Part shown: positions 1 to 11,319 of the stretch, one piece after another | Numbering within the stretch: position 1 is the stretch's first letter | How the letters are laid out: every line of letters starts with the position of its first letter | Source of the DNA: Plazaster borealis | Lineage: Eukaryota > Echinodermata > Asteroidea > Forcipulatida > Labidiasteridae | Direction of reading: 5' to 3' | Length of the DNA: 64,000 nt | NCBI GenBank assembly: GCA_021014325.1 | Contig: CM037463.1 | Location: forward strand, 20,344,026-20,408,025 | Position numbers and translations under genes: made by a program | Notes under the pieces: model-generated | The model's input: the letters and a program-made list of their open reading frames with translations, nothing else | Database searches by the model: none | Told to the model about the DNA's origin: nothing

Positions 1-165
1 CATGCATGAATCATTTCTTAATAGATTTCAGAGGGTTGGTGTCTGGTCGCGAATGCTGTGGCCAGAGATGCGGTTGGTACCCACTGTCACCTTGCTATAA
101 ACATGGATGGATTCTACATTAACTTAGATTTGTGCTTCTTCTCAGCATTGAGTACAAGAGTCCAC
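1..165 (-). mobile_element. Family I transposon fragment
   Basis: Matches, in inverted orientation, the segment at about 40090-40215 (gcgaatgctg..ggccagag, ggttggtaccc..gctgtcacc, ttctcagca). Cut by the window edge. Confidence 0.5.
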
Positions 166-405
166 TAGCTTGAAGGGCTCCCTCTATCATCATTATCATT
201 CATTCAGTTATTTGATTTGTGGAGGAGGTTTTGTCAAATGCGTACAGCCCATTAAATGGCTTGTTTGTCAAGTTGTAATGAAAAAAGTGCACACATGTGC
301 ATTAGAACCGCAGGGATTCAAATCTTGTACTGGTTGAGGGCTGTCCTTTTCCATGGACAGTGTACACATGCCAAGCTCAATGCAATTTGCACACGTTTGA
401 GTCAA

Positions 406-560
406 GGTCCGATTTCATAGTGCTTAACCATTTTCTGCAAAAGCAAAAAAATATGCAGGAAACCGGTTGCAAATGGTACATATACATAAGACATGCTATT
501 TTGGATGGTAACCTTTTCGCTATGCTTAGCTATTTTTGTGCTTAAACAGCAGCTCTGTTG
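406..560. mobile_element. Family D short inverted-repeat element
   Basis: Ends ggtccgatttcatag and cttaaacagcagctctg, with inner motifs gcaggaaaccggttgc and tggatggtaacc, as in the better copies at 32374 and 48220. Degenerate. Confidence 0.55.
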
Positions 561-811
561 TTTTTATCCTTATGTGGCATTGGCCAACTAGTGCCTATAG
601 AGGGGGCTAGACTATGATATTGTGGTGGAAATCTTTATGCTGCCGCTGCTTGTGCACTCTGTAGTACTGTGTTTGTTTGTTGATGGATTCCCGGGATGGC
701 ACAACAAATTAACAACAACTGCAAAATTCTTTTCAAGGGGCGGTGCATGCACAGTATATGATATCAGTTTTGGGAAGAATCTTAGTATTCCAAAAGCTAA
801 TGCTTTTAATA

Positions 812-960
812 AAAAGGTAGGGTAATTTTGGTAACGACCCCGGAAAGAAAATTGTGTAAGTCTTATCCGAAAGCAAAAAAGATGGTTATGGTAGTAAACA
901 TCCTGCAAAATTATTTCGTCTGAAGTGCCCCTGTTAATTAGTAATCAGTAAAAGTAAAAA
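812..960 (+). mobile_element. Family I transposon, left half
   Basis: Begins aaaggtagggtaattttgg and continues with gaccccggaaa and cttatccgaaagc, the reverse complement of the right half of the copy ending at 40392. Confidence 0.6.
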
Positions 961-2560
961 TTGCATTTGTGCAGACAACCAAAGCATCACATTACAAAAA
1001 GTTTGTTCGCCGCGAGTCTCACTTTCAGTCATGTTAGACTTTTTGTATTATTGACAATGTGCATGTAAAGTTTGGAGCCTGTCTAATTTGTGCGCGCATC
1101 CATCACGTGAAACCCCACATTGGAATCCGGACCATGATTTGCTTTCAAAATTAATTTTGTTCAAGGAGTAAAGGTGGGTGAATTAGTTTAACCAAACAAC
1201 AATATTAACACCTTAAAACTGTCTTAAGGATCTAAAGAACGAGGAACTTGTATGATATTTTTTCTATTTGGATTGTTTGTAACTTCAAAGGCACTCTATT
1301 AAAGCAGTATCGACTTTCAGCTTACCATGCCAGCTAACTGTCCATTAGAAAAGTGTTAGAGGTCATAATACCTTGCATAACTGTATCATATTTATAAAGG
1401 CAGGTGTTTTTTTCAATAAACATTGATACAAAAGAAAAACATATAGTAAGATTAAGGTTTTCTTCTAATGTTTCTGACATGGTATTTTGTATACACTGTC
1501 ACAGAAACAAGCAGTCAACAACAAACCGTTGACCTATGTATGTTTTATACAGTATCTCTGTGGAGCGTGTGCACATGTAATATACGCGCTTCGTGCAAAA
1601 TGAGACCAGACTATTTGTAATGAGCCATGATATCAAGGTGATGTGATGTCTTTAAACATTCTATATATCGAGAAAGACTAACCTTTTTGGCCTAACTGTT
1701 ATTTAAAGAGCACTTCTTATCTATTTGATGAGCAATTAAACCTAGGTTCGGCAGTAAATGGCAGGAAGTGTCTGGCTGTAACATGGAGCGACACATTTGT
1801 GGTTTGTCTTTGCATCATGGACATATTCAACTTTTTGGGTAAACTGCAATCCAAATAAATTCAGTACTCCTACAAAGAGTGTTTCAGCATGTCGATTTTA
1901 GCATTTATTTAGTTATTTATTCATAAAAATGTTAAACATTCTTATGTACATGTCGCTAGTTGCAGGAATTTGTCACCATCGTCACGTACCTATCTTGCAT
2001 TACAGCAAGCATAAACTATGCAAACCTAGACACAAAACATGGCAAGGTGGGGGGGGGGGGGACACACACAATCAAAGCCTGACCTGGTTCGGGCACTTGT
2101 TTAAGAAAACAAAAAATACAAAAAATGCTAGACTCCTTCACCGCCCTATTTATTTCTGTAGCCTCCATTCCCAACATTGATTTTTTCTCCCCTTAAATGG
2201 CTCGCTATACACAGTCATTAGTAAATTGGGTGACAAGACTGTGATGCAGTTGAGTGTTCATAAGAGATAACAAAATAATAATAATATATGAAGAGAGAGG
2301 AAAAAAAGAAAAAAAAGACTGTACAAAATATTTCAAGTCTAGGTGCAGTCTAGAGACACCTGCAAAGGGGGTGGGGGGGGTAGTGACTGGGGGGCTCTTG
2401 TAGGGATTGTGACAACCCCACCCCCAGTAATGTCTCTCGCTTGGTGTTTTGAGCCCCACCTGGCAAATGACACACCAAACAAAGTGAAATGAAGGGCATC
2501 TTGACTCACAAATTCAGTCAGGTTGCTGACCAGAAATCATTACTGTTTTCCTTTTTTTAA
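961..2560. other. Non-coding, nothing recognised
   Basis: AT-rich with a 13-base G run at 2049-2061. No exon-like stretch with splice sites and no copy of the window's repeat families was seen. Confidence 0.4.
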
Positions 2561-2561
2561 G

Positions 2562-2700
2562 GACACTAATTATACTGCAGCAGTAGAATAAAAAGCAAGA
2601 CAAGTTCTCAAAGAACACAATCTACCTAGCAAGTACACATGGTGTTACCGCTAACCAAATATATATTGATACCTCACCATGCAATGCCTCAAATCGTATA
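2562..2700 (-). mobile_element. Family Q repeat fragment
   Basis: Shares gcagtagaat, gttctcaaagaacac, tacacatggtgtt and gatacctcaccatgcaatg with 55185-55305. Confidence 0.6.
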
Positions 2701-3334
2701 CTGTGGGATGTTTGTTGCTTTTTGACGTTGCTCACTATTATCTCTCAACGAACTAACTAACGAACTAACTGGTCCTGCTGGCTCAGTCGCTGAAAACTTT
2801 ATGGACAAAACCCCTGAATAATTTCCTGAATTTTGTTTACATTCACCCGAACACAAGTAAACAACCACACAGATGTGCATGCTGACTCGTTGGGATCAAA
2901 TTAATCTTTAGACTAATGATCATCAACTTTATTTTTGTTGTTCAAATTCAGTCTTCCCCCCCCCACCCACGCCTCATTAAACTGACTTATAAATGACCTG
3001 CACACCTGAATTTTCCCTTAAATATCCTTGAATTACTCTGTGCATGTGAAAGTCTGCCTCGTCATTAAAGCTTCGGTTGTTATTTTTGAGGGGGGTGAAT
3101 CCAGAAGGCATGTGATTTTCTCCGATTTTTTCCCCGATTTCGGGATTTTCTCAAAATCTCCTTCCACTTTGAAGACTTCAGATTTTCTTGAAAGAAGTCA
3201 AATGGTCACCAAAGGGAGAAATAAATAGTCTGTGTTGTGTCCAAACCTGTAGTTTTGTATTTCTGGTTTATGTACATTTACGGAATTTCCTGAATTGTAA
3301 GACGGGGTTTGCTCTTTAACACTGTAACTTTTTC

Positions 3335-3572
3335 AGTAACTAGCCAGTCGAACCAGTTAGCTTATCATCTCACTAGTCAGCCAACTTTTTCACTAGTCAC
3401 CCAGCTTTTTCACTAGTCCGCCAACTTTTTCACTAGTCCATACTTCATGTTCTGTAGGGATGCTTTTTTCAAAACTGATTTAACCAGCCGGACCACTTGG
3501 TGTAAATTTTGACTGATCCTCAGGCATTTTAACTGGCATTTGGCCAGCGGACCACTGTTAAGGGAGAACGCT
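3335..3572 (+). mobile_element. Family T element with internal 23-bp tandem repeat
   Basis: Contains three or four copies of tttttcactagtc with linker at 3370-3440, and ends ccagcggaccactgttaagg then gagaacgctg, shared with copies at 22175 and 55730. Confidence 0.6.
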
Positions 3573-3575
3573 GAA

Positions 3576-5365
3576 GGGTCTTGGAGGTTCTGGGTCTAGA
3601 ATTAGAGGGAAGCCAGGCCAGAAAAAAAGAACTTTTCAGGAATTGTTTGCATCCATCAAGTCTGATCCAGCCTGTTGGCAGCAAAATGTGGGCCCACCCC
3701 AGACCAAAGCTTGCTCCCCAATTTTAAGTAGTTTTTGTTTATTTACCAAATACACCACCGATGTTGAATTTGTTTCCCTGACCCACTTGTCTTCTCATGT
3801 CTTTTTTGTTCTCCTTCCTTTTTCCAAAAGTTGCCCTGAAAGTGTTGATGGCCGAGGCATGAATACAAAAACAATAATTCTTATTCATGCATTTATTTCC
3901 TACTGTACTTCCTCTTTTGTAATTTAATGAGACACAGAACCCATCAATTATCTTCAGTTAACTGTACTTTTCTTTTTCACAGACTCTGAAAAAAAAATAT
4001 GCAGCTCTTAAAGTCTGCGTTTTATAAAGCTTCCCCCCCCCCTAAGTGTAATATTTTCTTTTGTCAGGAGGAACTTTATTTGAATATAAGATTGATTTAT
4101 TTGCCGGCGTATTAAACATATAGCCCCTGGCAAAATGTCAAATTACTACATCGTTGTTTTCCTCATATAAAAAAGGGGGGGCATGCATGGCAGGGAACAG
4201 CCATTTCTCTTGTCTCAAAGCAAGAGATTTATTGGGCAGGTTATATCAGGTGTCTTTCAGTGAACAGCGGTCTCTGTGCTTTGAACTGAGTATCGGAATC
4301 AAATTGAAATCGGACTCAAATTGTATTATGACCACCTCTTAAAAGGCAACATTGCTTGTTGTTTGGGATTTACAGCCGGGTTTGTAAACACAACCCCTGC
4401 ATTTGAAAAACAAAATATATATATATAAAAAGACAGGCGAGCAAGCTTCCAACAATGGCCATGTGGGAATAATTGGGGATAGAACCGGACGGCCTGACAC
4501 TGAGCGATGACAAAGCAGTGAGACGCTTGCAGCCTCTCTCTCCAGGAGCCGGTTACTAAAGGCCCTCTGTGATGGAGAACTCTCGGAATCAATATTGATA
4601 TAATCATCGAAGAGGTAACGGGAAACTATGCCTTAATGAGGGAATTGTATTGCTAATGGGCATTGAACGCAGATTGCCGTAACACAAAAGAAGACCATCA
4701 CCGAGTATTAAGAAAAAGTCACGGATGAGCTGAGCCTTTGGAAAATTAAAAAAACGCTGTACACGCAGGAAAAGACGGCCGAGGGTAGTTCAGGAAGTTA
4801 TTTTTACATGTAAGTGAATAAGTTGTTAAACAAAAAGCATATGAGTTGGGGGGAAAGAAAAAAACAATAGGAAAAATCGACAACAATTATAAATTTGAAG
4901 GACGCGCGGAGATGTTTGAATGTTAGGCTTTTTCACATGTCTTTCAAGACATCAGAATGTTCGCATCAATTCTGCTTGAAATGATTGGTTAAGTGCATCG
5001 ATAGTCATTTTGAAGTTGAGGAGAAAGTTTGCAAGAAGCGGTACAGTGAGTGGGTCAAAGCATCAACTTATCAACGATAAGGATAAGGCTGTACTAATCG
5101 GACTCCAAGAACAGAAAGATTTAAAATTTGAAATGTTGGGGGAAAAAAACACCAGCCCTTTTCACTTCACACTTACTACCGAGCCAATTCCAAAAAAAGC
5201 AAAAAACAAGAAACTCATGGGGATTTTTTTAACCCCACCGTCACCCCACATTCGTTTCACACTCTACGCCATTTTTTGAGTTTTTCCTTTCTTTTCTCAT
5301 TTTGATTCTGGCCTTGTTTGTAACAAATTTTCCTTGGATTTTTATTTCCTGGGATCGGTTCGATA
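3576..5365. other. Repeat-poor block upstream of pea3 exon a
   Basis: About 1.8 kb with no copy of the window's transposon families. It holds one ETS-type site, caggaagtta at 4791, and a 10-base C run at 4033-4042. It could be a conserved regulatory region, but there is no direct evidence. Confidence 0.3.
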
Positions 5366-5367
5366 GG

Positions 5368-5763
5368 GTGAAGAGGGCTCAAATGGAAAGTGTACCTTTG
5401 GTTTTTTTTAACCATTCGATTGTTTTAATTCTACATAGACATAGATAACAATAAAAACTAAGCTATGGAAATTTCAATTCAAAAGGTGAGTGCGTTTTGG
5501 AGATATCGCCAAAAATCTGGAGCGATTATGTTCCCATCAGGAAGAATAATCCGTAGTTGGAATAACACAATCTGAGAAACATTTCATGCATGAACATTTT
5601 TTCAGATTGACATTTTTTTTAAAATCCCTTTTCTCAAAAACCACATTCCTATGAAGGGAATCGTTTCTCAAAAATGTTACACATTATCTACAGCCGAAGT
5701 GCTTCTTATCAATTAAGTTTTTATGGTCTTTAATTTTTGGAGTAATTACCAAAGGTATGACCC
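5368..5763 (-). mobile_element. Family C' inverted-repeat element
   Basis: Starts gagggctcaaa..gtgtacctttggt and ends gtaattaccaaaggtatgaccctcc. The core has ggagcgattatgttccc and the paired block ctcaaaaaccacattcc. A related copy in opposite orientation is at 25832. Confidence 0.65.
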
Positions 5764-5989
5764 TCCTTGTAAGTTTCCTGGCCTCATGAGTTTCAAAAAA
5801 TTCCTTCCGTGGAACCAAGACCAATTCCTCTGCCATCCCTTTAAAACTCCTTGAAACAAAAAAAATGCATTATTTTCAATTCGCTGGCAAATTATAAAGA
5901 CTTGCTTAGGTAACTCTTGTTGACATCCCCTTCTTCTGACGAACCACTGGGGTAGCCTTGGCAACTTCAGACTCACTTTGTAAGATGCA

Positions 5990-6657
5990 GAACTTACACA
6001 ATGTTGCTGTTACACCTTTCCCTTTGTGTTGTATTTTTTGTGTGTGTTCCTTTTCAGAGCTTTTCTGCATGCTTACCTACCGATTTATCAGAAGGACAAA
6101 TTAAAAAAGCAAACAAGAAAAACCAGAGAATGCCTTTATGTTATTCAACAATTAGAAATTGAAGAATAGAAGAATCAATTGTCTGTTCCATGACATTTAT
6201 GGTTATTTGTAACTTAAGCCACGTTCCTATAAGCTACAAGGCATTAATCTAGAATGACTACAAGGAATACAAAAACCAATTGCTCCCTGTTATGAACGCG
6301 CAGCTAAATTACACATATCTTCTTTTCTTCAACTGCGTGTTCATGTCAATAGTCAACGTCTTTACCAGACCACTGTAGATTGTGTCGGAGAGTGGTTCGG
6401 ACAAATTAAGGGAGTCGGTGATTTTTTGCATCAGTGTTTGAAGGGGAGATAACCAAGGTCAAACAATATCCAATTCATTGCCCAGACTGGGTTCAGCTTA
6501 CCTGACTGTTTTGCAGTCTTTCTTTTCTTTCACACCGGATAGTTTTGTCGTTGTTTTTGGTCGATGAAGATCTGAAGAATGGGAGAACTACATTTGAAGG
6601 AAAGCATTTTTTGATATTTTTTTCTTCTGCGTCGTTACAATATTGCCCCATCCAAGA
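5990..6657. other. Non-coding, nothing recognised
   Basis: No exon or known repeat copy was seen. Confidence 0.35.
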
Positions 6658-6816
6658 ACAGGGCTTAATTTCACCAAGCGCTAAGACCCATCTTAAAGAT
6701 GAGTCGTCAGTAATACCAAAGTGATTTGTATTGTGACATCACACTTTGCTTAGCAACTACGATTGAGTTGCTGTTAAGATCAATCTTAGCTCTTTGTGAA
6801 GTTGGCCCTGCAGGGC
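6658..6816. mobile_element. Family F palindromic element
   Basis: Starts agggcttaatttcaccaag and ends gaagttggccct, with acccatcttaaagatgag and a tgacatcac block inside. A truncated relative lies at 54741-54870. Confidence 0.55.
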
Positions 6817-7354
6817 CCAATTTCATAGAGCTGCTTTTAAAGGCATCGTACACGTTTGGTAATGACTCTGATAATTAATGGCAATAAAAACTTACTTGGT
6901 AAGAAGTACAGCAGCTTTGAATAGTATAATGCATTTTTAGAAGCTTTTCACGTCGAAGTACTGCGGTTCATGGAAAAATATATCACTTTTTATCCCCCAA
7001 AACATTTTGAATCTGAGAGGCGATGCAGGTTTTCCTTCCTGCGTGGACATAACCGCTCCAGATTTTCGGCAATATCTCAAAAACGCTACCACCTTTTGAA
7101 ATAAAATTTTCACAGGTTAGTTTTATGGTATATATCTACAACTATTTAGGTTTGAAACAAACAATAGGCTCCAATTACCAACTGTGTACGATGCCTTTAA
7201 ATCACACAAAGTAGCTAAGCATAACAAAAGTATGCTTACCATTAAATACCTTGCCACATATACCCCATTGTGAACGATATCCTGCTTGTTTTTGCTTAGC
7301 AGAAAATTGTTAAGCAATATTGTCTTCTTAAGCAGCTCTATGACATCAGGCCCT
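6813..7354. mobile_element. Family D element, interrupted by a family C element
   Basis: The left end gggcccaatttcatagagc and the right end ttaagcagctctatgac..ggcccc-like are separated by the C element at 6837-7200. The right part keeps gctaagcataac..gcttaccat and gcttagcagaaaattg. Confidence 0.75.
6837..7200 (-). mobile_element. Family C inverted-repeat element
   Basis: Begins ttaaaggcatcgtacacg and ends gtgtacgatgcctttaa. The core includes ataaccgctccagattttc. TTAA is present at both ends, and it sits inside a family D copy. Confidence 0.85.
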
Positions 7355-7765
7355 GCTCTATTTAAAAAAATGTAAGCAAAGTGACAGGCTTTGCATCATT
7401 GGTGTGGGAATTTGAAGGAAGTAAAAAAAATTAAACAAATTAAACAAATTGGCTGATGATTGGGCGGGACAAAACCCAAAAGAGACTAGCCTCTCTTTGA
7501 CTACTCTATGAAATTCCAGACCCCAAAACAACCAGTTTCGTAACAAGTGGGCTTTCTCAAAATGTGTTTACAACTACAAAAGATACTTTTGTTTATAAGC
7601 TAAACAAATGTAAGAGACCACTTTTTAAGCAGCTTCTCTGAGTGATTATTTTTGTTTATGTATCAATTTCCTAAGTTTTGGAGAGAACTGGAAGTTTTGT
7701 GAGCACGCTACATGTTGTATTTTGGGATAACAGCACAGAGCCTGTCTTGCACACAGAATGCATTA

Positions 7766-8041
7766 GGCCAAATAAAATTAAAAACATGTTTAGCGTCCCC
7801 GCCCGCTTCCTTTTTAGAGTCCGCCTCCTTTTTTTTCTTTCTTTTCTTTCTTTTTTTCTTTTTTTGTTGAAGAAAAAAATGATACATTTTAAACGATCCC
7901 TGACGATTTTTTATTTTTTTTTAAATAAATAAGATCGTATTTTAGACTAACCACACCGAAAAAAAGAAAAAAAAAGGCCCTCCTCCCTTTTTTCAAAAAG
8001 GCAGGACGCTAAACATGTGGTTTTTTTTATTTGGCCTTATA
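7766..8041. mobile_element. Family L element
   Basis: Terminal inverted repeats taggccaaataaaatt and attttatttggcctta-like, with inner blocks gcgtccccgcccgcttcc and ggcaggacgctaaacatg. The second copy is at 51352-51664. Confidence 0.75.
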
Positions 8042-9093
8042 CATGTACGTAATGGTTTTGGGGTGTTTTTTTTGTGGGTTTTTTTCGTGAGTGATGGGTT
8101 GTCAATCAGATGCGAATAATGGCTTTTGCCACCATAAATCAGTGCCTAAAATAATCCGGATCAGTATCGGATACCACAAACCATATGCTCCTCAGTGTCT
8201 TGCCAGTGTCTGCTCACATCTTCACATTGATATGCAAATCGTTGGGGGGGGGGACCCTCTTGACTTGTCCCAGTCCTTTGACTCTGTTTTGGTTGTTATG
8301 CAAATGAGCACTGTTTTTTTTGCCATCACTGCTGTGCCCTGTTGTTATCTGCAATTAGCATCACCATGGCGATCTGGGAAGATGCTTGGTTTCGTCGGGG
8401 CCCCTCCTCTTGTAGCCAGTAGACCCTAGTCACTATTGATGAAGGGGACACCGAAGTCGATCACATGGGATACATGTAGCCTTTTTTTATAGTCACTGAC
8501 GACGGAAACTACACAAACTTGCGCCGCTGACGGATCTCGCTTAGGGTCTTTTCTCACTCGGTTTGGAAGCTGGTAGTTCGTTATGTACGACACGCAGAAA
8601 ACTGTTGCTGAGCACCGTGGCAGTGGTATGGATTTGTGTCTCTTGTAAAAAATGTCTTAGGAGTATTTTTGTTTTTAACGGAGAGATGAGTTTTAAATCT
8701 AGAACTCAACTGTCTTGTTTCCCGTTCGGAAGATAGTTGTTGCATTTTATTTGTGTGTAACATTGAAGTTTTTTTTTTTTCGGTTTTTTTTTTTCAATAA
8801 TGAACTGTCAGTTTCGTTATTATTTGTTGACCTTGTATGGTTTTCTGTATTGAAACAAACATTTGGTGTTTTCATACGAATATGACTTCCCTTTTTTAAT
8901 AACATTACATCGTATTTTGTTCCACCCTTGAACACCATCGTGATTCCACTATTGTGAAATAGTTGTTTTTCAAAATTGCAATTTTTTTGATTTGTGTTTT
9001 TTCTTCGCCAAGTGTTTCGGTTAAAATAAAGTACTATTGTATATTTATTTGTTCTTTACTCAATTTTTTTATTTGTTTCCCCTCTTTATGCAG
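8042..9093. other. Sequence upstream of pea3 exon a; possible alternative 5' exon
   Basis: No known repeat was recognised. A short ATG frame at 8583 reaches a possible donor after 8625 in the phase needed by exon a; see findings. A 10-base G run is at 8244-8253. Confidence 0.3.
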
Positions 9094-9547
9094 TTCCTCT
9101 CAACATCAAAATCAAAGCAGAACCGAAGAGCCCAAATTGTCACAAGCCGTGCGCTCACATGAAATTCGTCCCCAACTCGACCGCTTCCTCCTCCCACTTT
9201 GACTTCAACACCCGTAAGTTTGAGTTTGGCGAGCAGCTGGTGATCGATGTCCCCCCTATGAATGGCGTCCCGAGTCCTCCCACGTCCCTCGCCCCGACCC
9301 CAAACATCTCCGAGGAGCATACCAACCGGATCGGTACCCCGTTGTCGGCCCAACAGCAGCAGCAGCAGCAGCAGGCCGCCTCGCCGGCCCTGCCGAGGCT
9401 GGACTTGAATTTTAACATTATAAAGCAGGAGCTGCCGTCCCATTCCTCCCAGAGATCTTCGTGTGCGTTGTCTGCCTGTACGCCCTTCAAGGAGCCGACT
9501 GTGTTTCACTGTGCGAGGAATCCACCCGGTTACATCATCGAGAAAAG
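9094..9547 (+). CDS. pea3: PEA3-subfamily ETS factor, internal exon a (residues 1-152 of the part in this window)
   Basis: This exon encodes the segment between the N-terminal acidic activation domain and the ETS domain of a nuclear, sequence-specific transcription factor of the ETV1/4/5 group, which acts downstream of FGF/MAPK signalling in animals. It is bounded by a pyrimidine-rich acceptor (ttatgcag) and a donor gtgagc. The first codon is split after one base, so the upstream exon supplies N of NTT; CTT would give LPLNIKIKAEP, matching vertebrate LPLKIKKEP. Visible features are two SUMO-type motifs, IKAE (Lys8) and IKQE (Lys111), an eight-residue glutamine run (87-94) coded by CAA(CAG)7, and Ser/Thr-Pro sites. 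The exon ends with two bases of an Arg codon completed by the next exon. The upstream exon is not recognised in this window. Confidence 0.93.
9351..9374 (+). repeat. CAG repeat coding for eight glutamines
   Basis: CAA followed by seven CAG codons in frame in pea3 exon a. Pure CAG tracts often vary in length between individuals. Confidence 0.95.
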
Positions 9548-9566
9548 GTGAGCGAAATTGTTTGTA

Positions 9567-9600
9567 TAACACACCCCCAAAAAAAAAAAAAAAAAAAAAA
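9567..9600 (+). repeat. Homopolymer A run next to the exon a donor
   Basis: A run of more than 20 A within 25 bp of the donor, preceded by C and followed by ccgggg. Confidence 0.9.
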
Positions 9601-9674
9601 CCGGGGAAAAAAAGACAAAAAAACTTTCCAATTGGAACACGCTTTGGAAGAATGGCAAGTCCGCGGTAACCCAG

Positions 9675-9772
9675 CAGGACCCAATTTCAAAAAGCAGCTT
9701 TAAGTATTAAAATGTAGCTAAGCACAAAACCAGATTAAGGTTACCAGCCAAAAATACCATATGATGTTATGT
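9675..9772. mobile_element. Family D fragment
   Basis: Has aggacccaatttc, gctaagcac, ggttaccagcc and a gatgttatgt block. Truncated on the right. Confidence 0.5.
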
Positions 9773-9796
9773 AGAGGGAGAGGGGCTAGCTAAACA

Positions 9797-9997
9797 GAGC
9801 TGCCAACTCTCCCCGATTCTGCAGAAAGTTCCCTTAAAATTAACCAATCTTTCCATGTTCTGATGAACAAATTTGAAAAATCTCCCTGATTATGGAAACC
9901 TTTTCTCTATTATGTTGAATGTTTTCTAAATATCTTCCCTGGTTGTTGCACAAAATCTCACTGATTGCAAAATGCACATGTTTGCAGCTCTGGTTAA
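9797..9997. mobile_element. Family S element with hAT-like ends
   Basis: Begins cagagctgccaactctccc and ends gtttgcagctctg. The second copy is at 23213-23412, with shared gattctgcagaaagttccc and ctccctgattatgg. A clear target duplication is not seen. Confidence 0.65.
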
Positions 9998-10620
9998 ACC
10001 TTTGCAAGGATTTTCACTTTTATTAAAGATTTCCTCTCTTAGGTGCCACTCAGAATAATAAGTGTTAACAGTTGTTTTTGTTGTTGTTATTGTTATTTTA
10101 GTTGTTGTTATGGGGTGTGTTTTTTAAAAATTGATCTTGACCCAACCACCCCAAATTTTGATTTTTAAAATATTGACAGACGAGTTGGAATACACCATAC
10201 CTCGAAGATCAAAGTGATGCCTTTTAAATGAAGCAGATATTGTTGATCAATGCTCTGTCAGCCAAGGAGTTATCAAATGGCTTTTCCCGGACTTCCAAAA
10301 AACAACTTTTTTAGTTGGAAATGGGAAGTGGAAATTGCCAAGCACAAACAACTTTTCACTATTTTTTGTTTTTTACCACTGAATTTTGATTTTTAGTTAA
10401 CTTTTGTTTTGATCCACCCAACCACAATTTCAAAAAAATATTAATAATTGTTTTTAACATTAATTATTCTGAAAGGCCTCTTTACTGATGCTCAAACATT
10501 TTTTTTAAGTACTCAGTCATATAACTGTTTTCTCAGAATATTACATTATTTTAACAACAAAATCACTCCCCAGTTTTTAGTTTATCTGTTCCTGTTTTTC
10601 CTTCTGTTTTGTTCAAACAG
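9998..10620. other. Intron between pea3 exons a and b, right part
   Basis: AT-rich with gttgttgttattg simple sequence. No recognised repeat copy. Confidence 0.4.
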
Positions 10621-10808
10621 GTTTCATCGTCAGACATCAGAGCCCTGTTTTGTTTCATTTAGCAGCGACCAACGCTCCCCGTTCCATCGCCAGAACTCTG
10701 AGCCGACGTTCCTCCCGTTCAAACACCACACTCAGGTGGGGGGTCCGATCGAACACAGCTACGGGGGATTCACCGTCAAACAGGAACCCAGGGATTTCTA
10801 CGAAGCAG
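10621..10808 (+). CDS. pea3: PEA3-subfamily ETS factor, internal exon b (residues 152-215)
   Basis: The acceptor ttcaaacag and donor gtaggc bound this exon, and its phase fits exon a exactly (AG+G gives Arg152). It carries two copies of a phosphosite motif, HRQTSEP (Ser158) and HRQNSEP (Ser178), at the same places as the RRQLSEP and QRQMSEP sites of human ETV1, which are known RSK/MSK targets. It then has a third SUMO-type motif, VKQE (Lys205), inside VKQEPRDF, the counterpart of vertebrate IKQEPRDF. These matches identify the PEA3 subfamily rather than other ETS groups. The exon ends with one base of a Gly codon. Regulation by MAPK-pathway kinases and SUMO is inferred from the conserved motifs. 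Confidence 0.95.
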
Positions 10809-10849
10809 GTAGGCGATTGTTTTGGTGTTTTTTTCTTCTTTCTTTTTAG

Positions 10850-11300
10850 AATTAGCTTATAATAGTAATAAGAATAATAACGAAGTCTTATAAAGCCCAC
10901 ATATCCACCAAAAGGTGCTCAAGGCGCTGAAACAAAGGAAGAGAAAATACAAAAAGGGAGGGGAACAAAAGAAAATTCAGTTAAGGGGAACTAAATGCTT
11001 TTGACATGAGGTGTGTTTTGAGAGACTTTTTGAATGAGTGAATAGTATTAGAGGTTTTAATGTGAAGAGGTAGCTGATTCCAGAGATCTGGTGCTGCAAT
11101 GGAAAACGATCTGTCCCCCCAGGTGCGATGAGATTTGACTTCTTGAAGAAGATATTTATTTCTAGATCTAAGGTTGCGGGATGGTTTATAGATGTTGAGC
11201 ATGTACGTTGGTGCTTGCCCATTGAGTGCTTTGTAAACAATTGTAGATGATTCTGGATGATATTGGGAGCCAATGTTCCAAACTGTTTTACCAACCAAAA
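10850..11300 (-). mobile_element. LINE 3' end with reverse-transcriptase C-terminal remnant
   Basis: The minus strand from 11298 to 10981 reads without stops through YKALNGQAPTYML, WGDRSFSIAAPDLWNQLP and TFKKSLKTHL-like motifs, the usual C-terminal tail of a CR1/L2-type non-LTR retrotransposon ORF2. It is followed by gcgccttgagcacctttt, gggctttataagacttcg and an att-rich tail at about 10860. The 5' part, with the catalytic domain, is missing, so it is dead-on-arrival. Confidence 0.85.
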
Positions 11301-11319
11301 GGACCTATGGTTTAAATGC

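Noticed and set aside
101..190. ATGGATGGATTCTAC gives MDGFYI, like the MDGFYDQQ start of ETV1/ETV5
   Set aside because: It lies in a family I transposon fragment whose other copies align across the same bases without preserving the peptide, and the frame stops after 22 codons.
9069..9572. Minus-strand and alternative-frame open frames over exon a
   Set aside because: They are shadows of the GC-rich pea3 exon, which has clear protein homology in its own frame.
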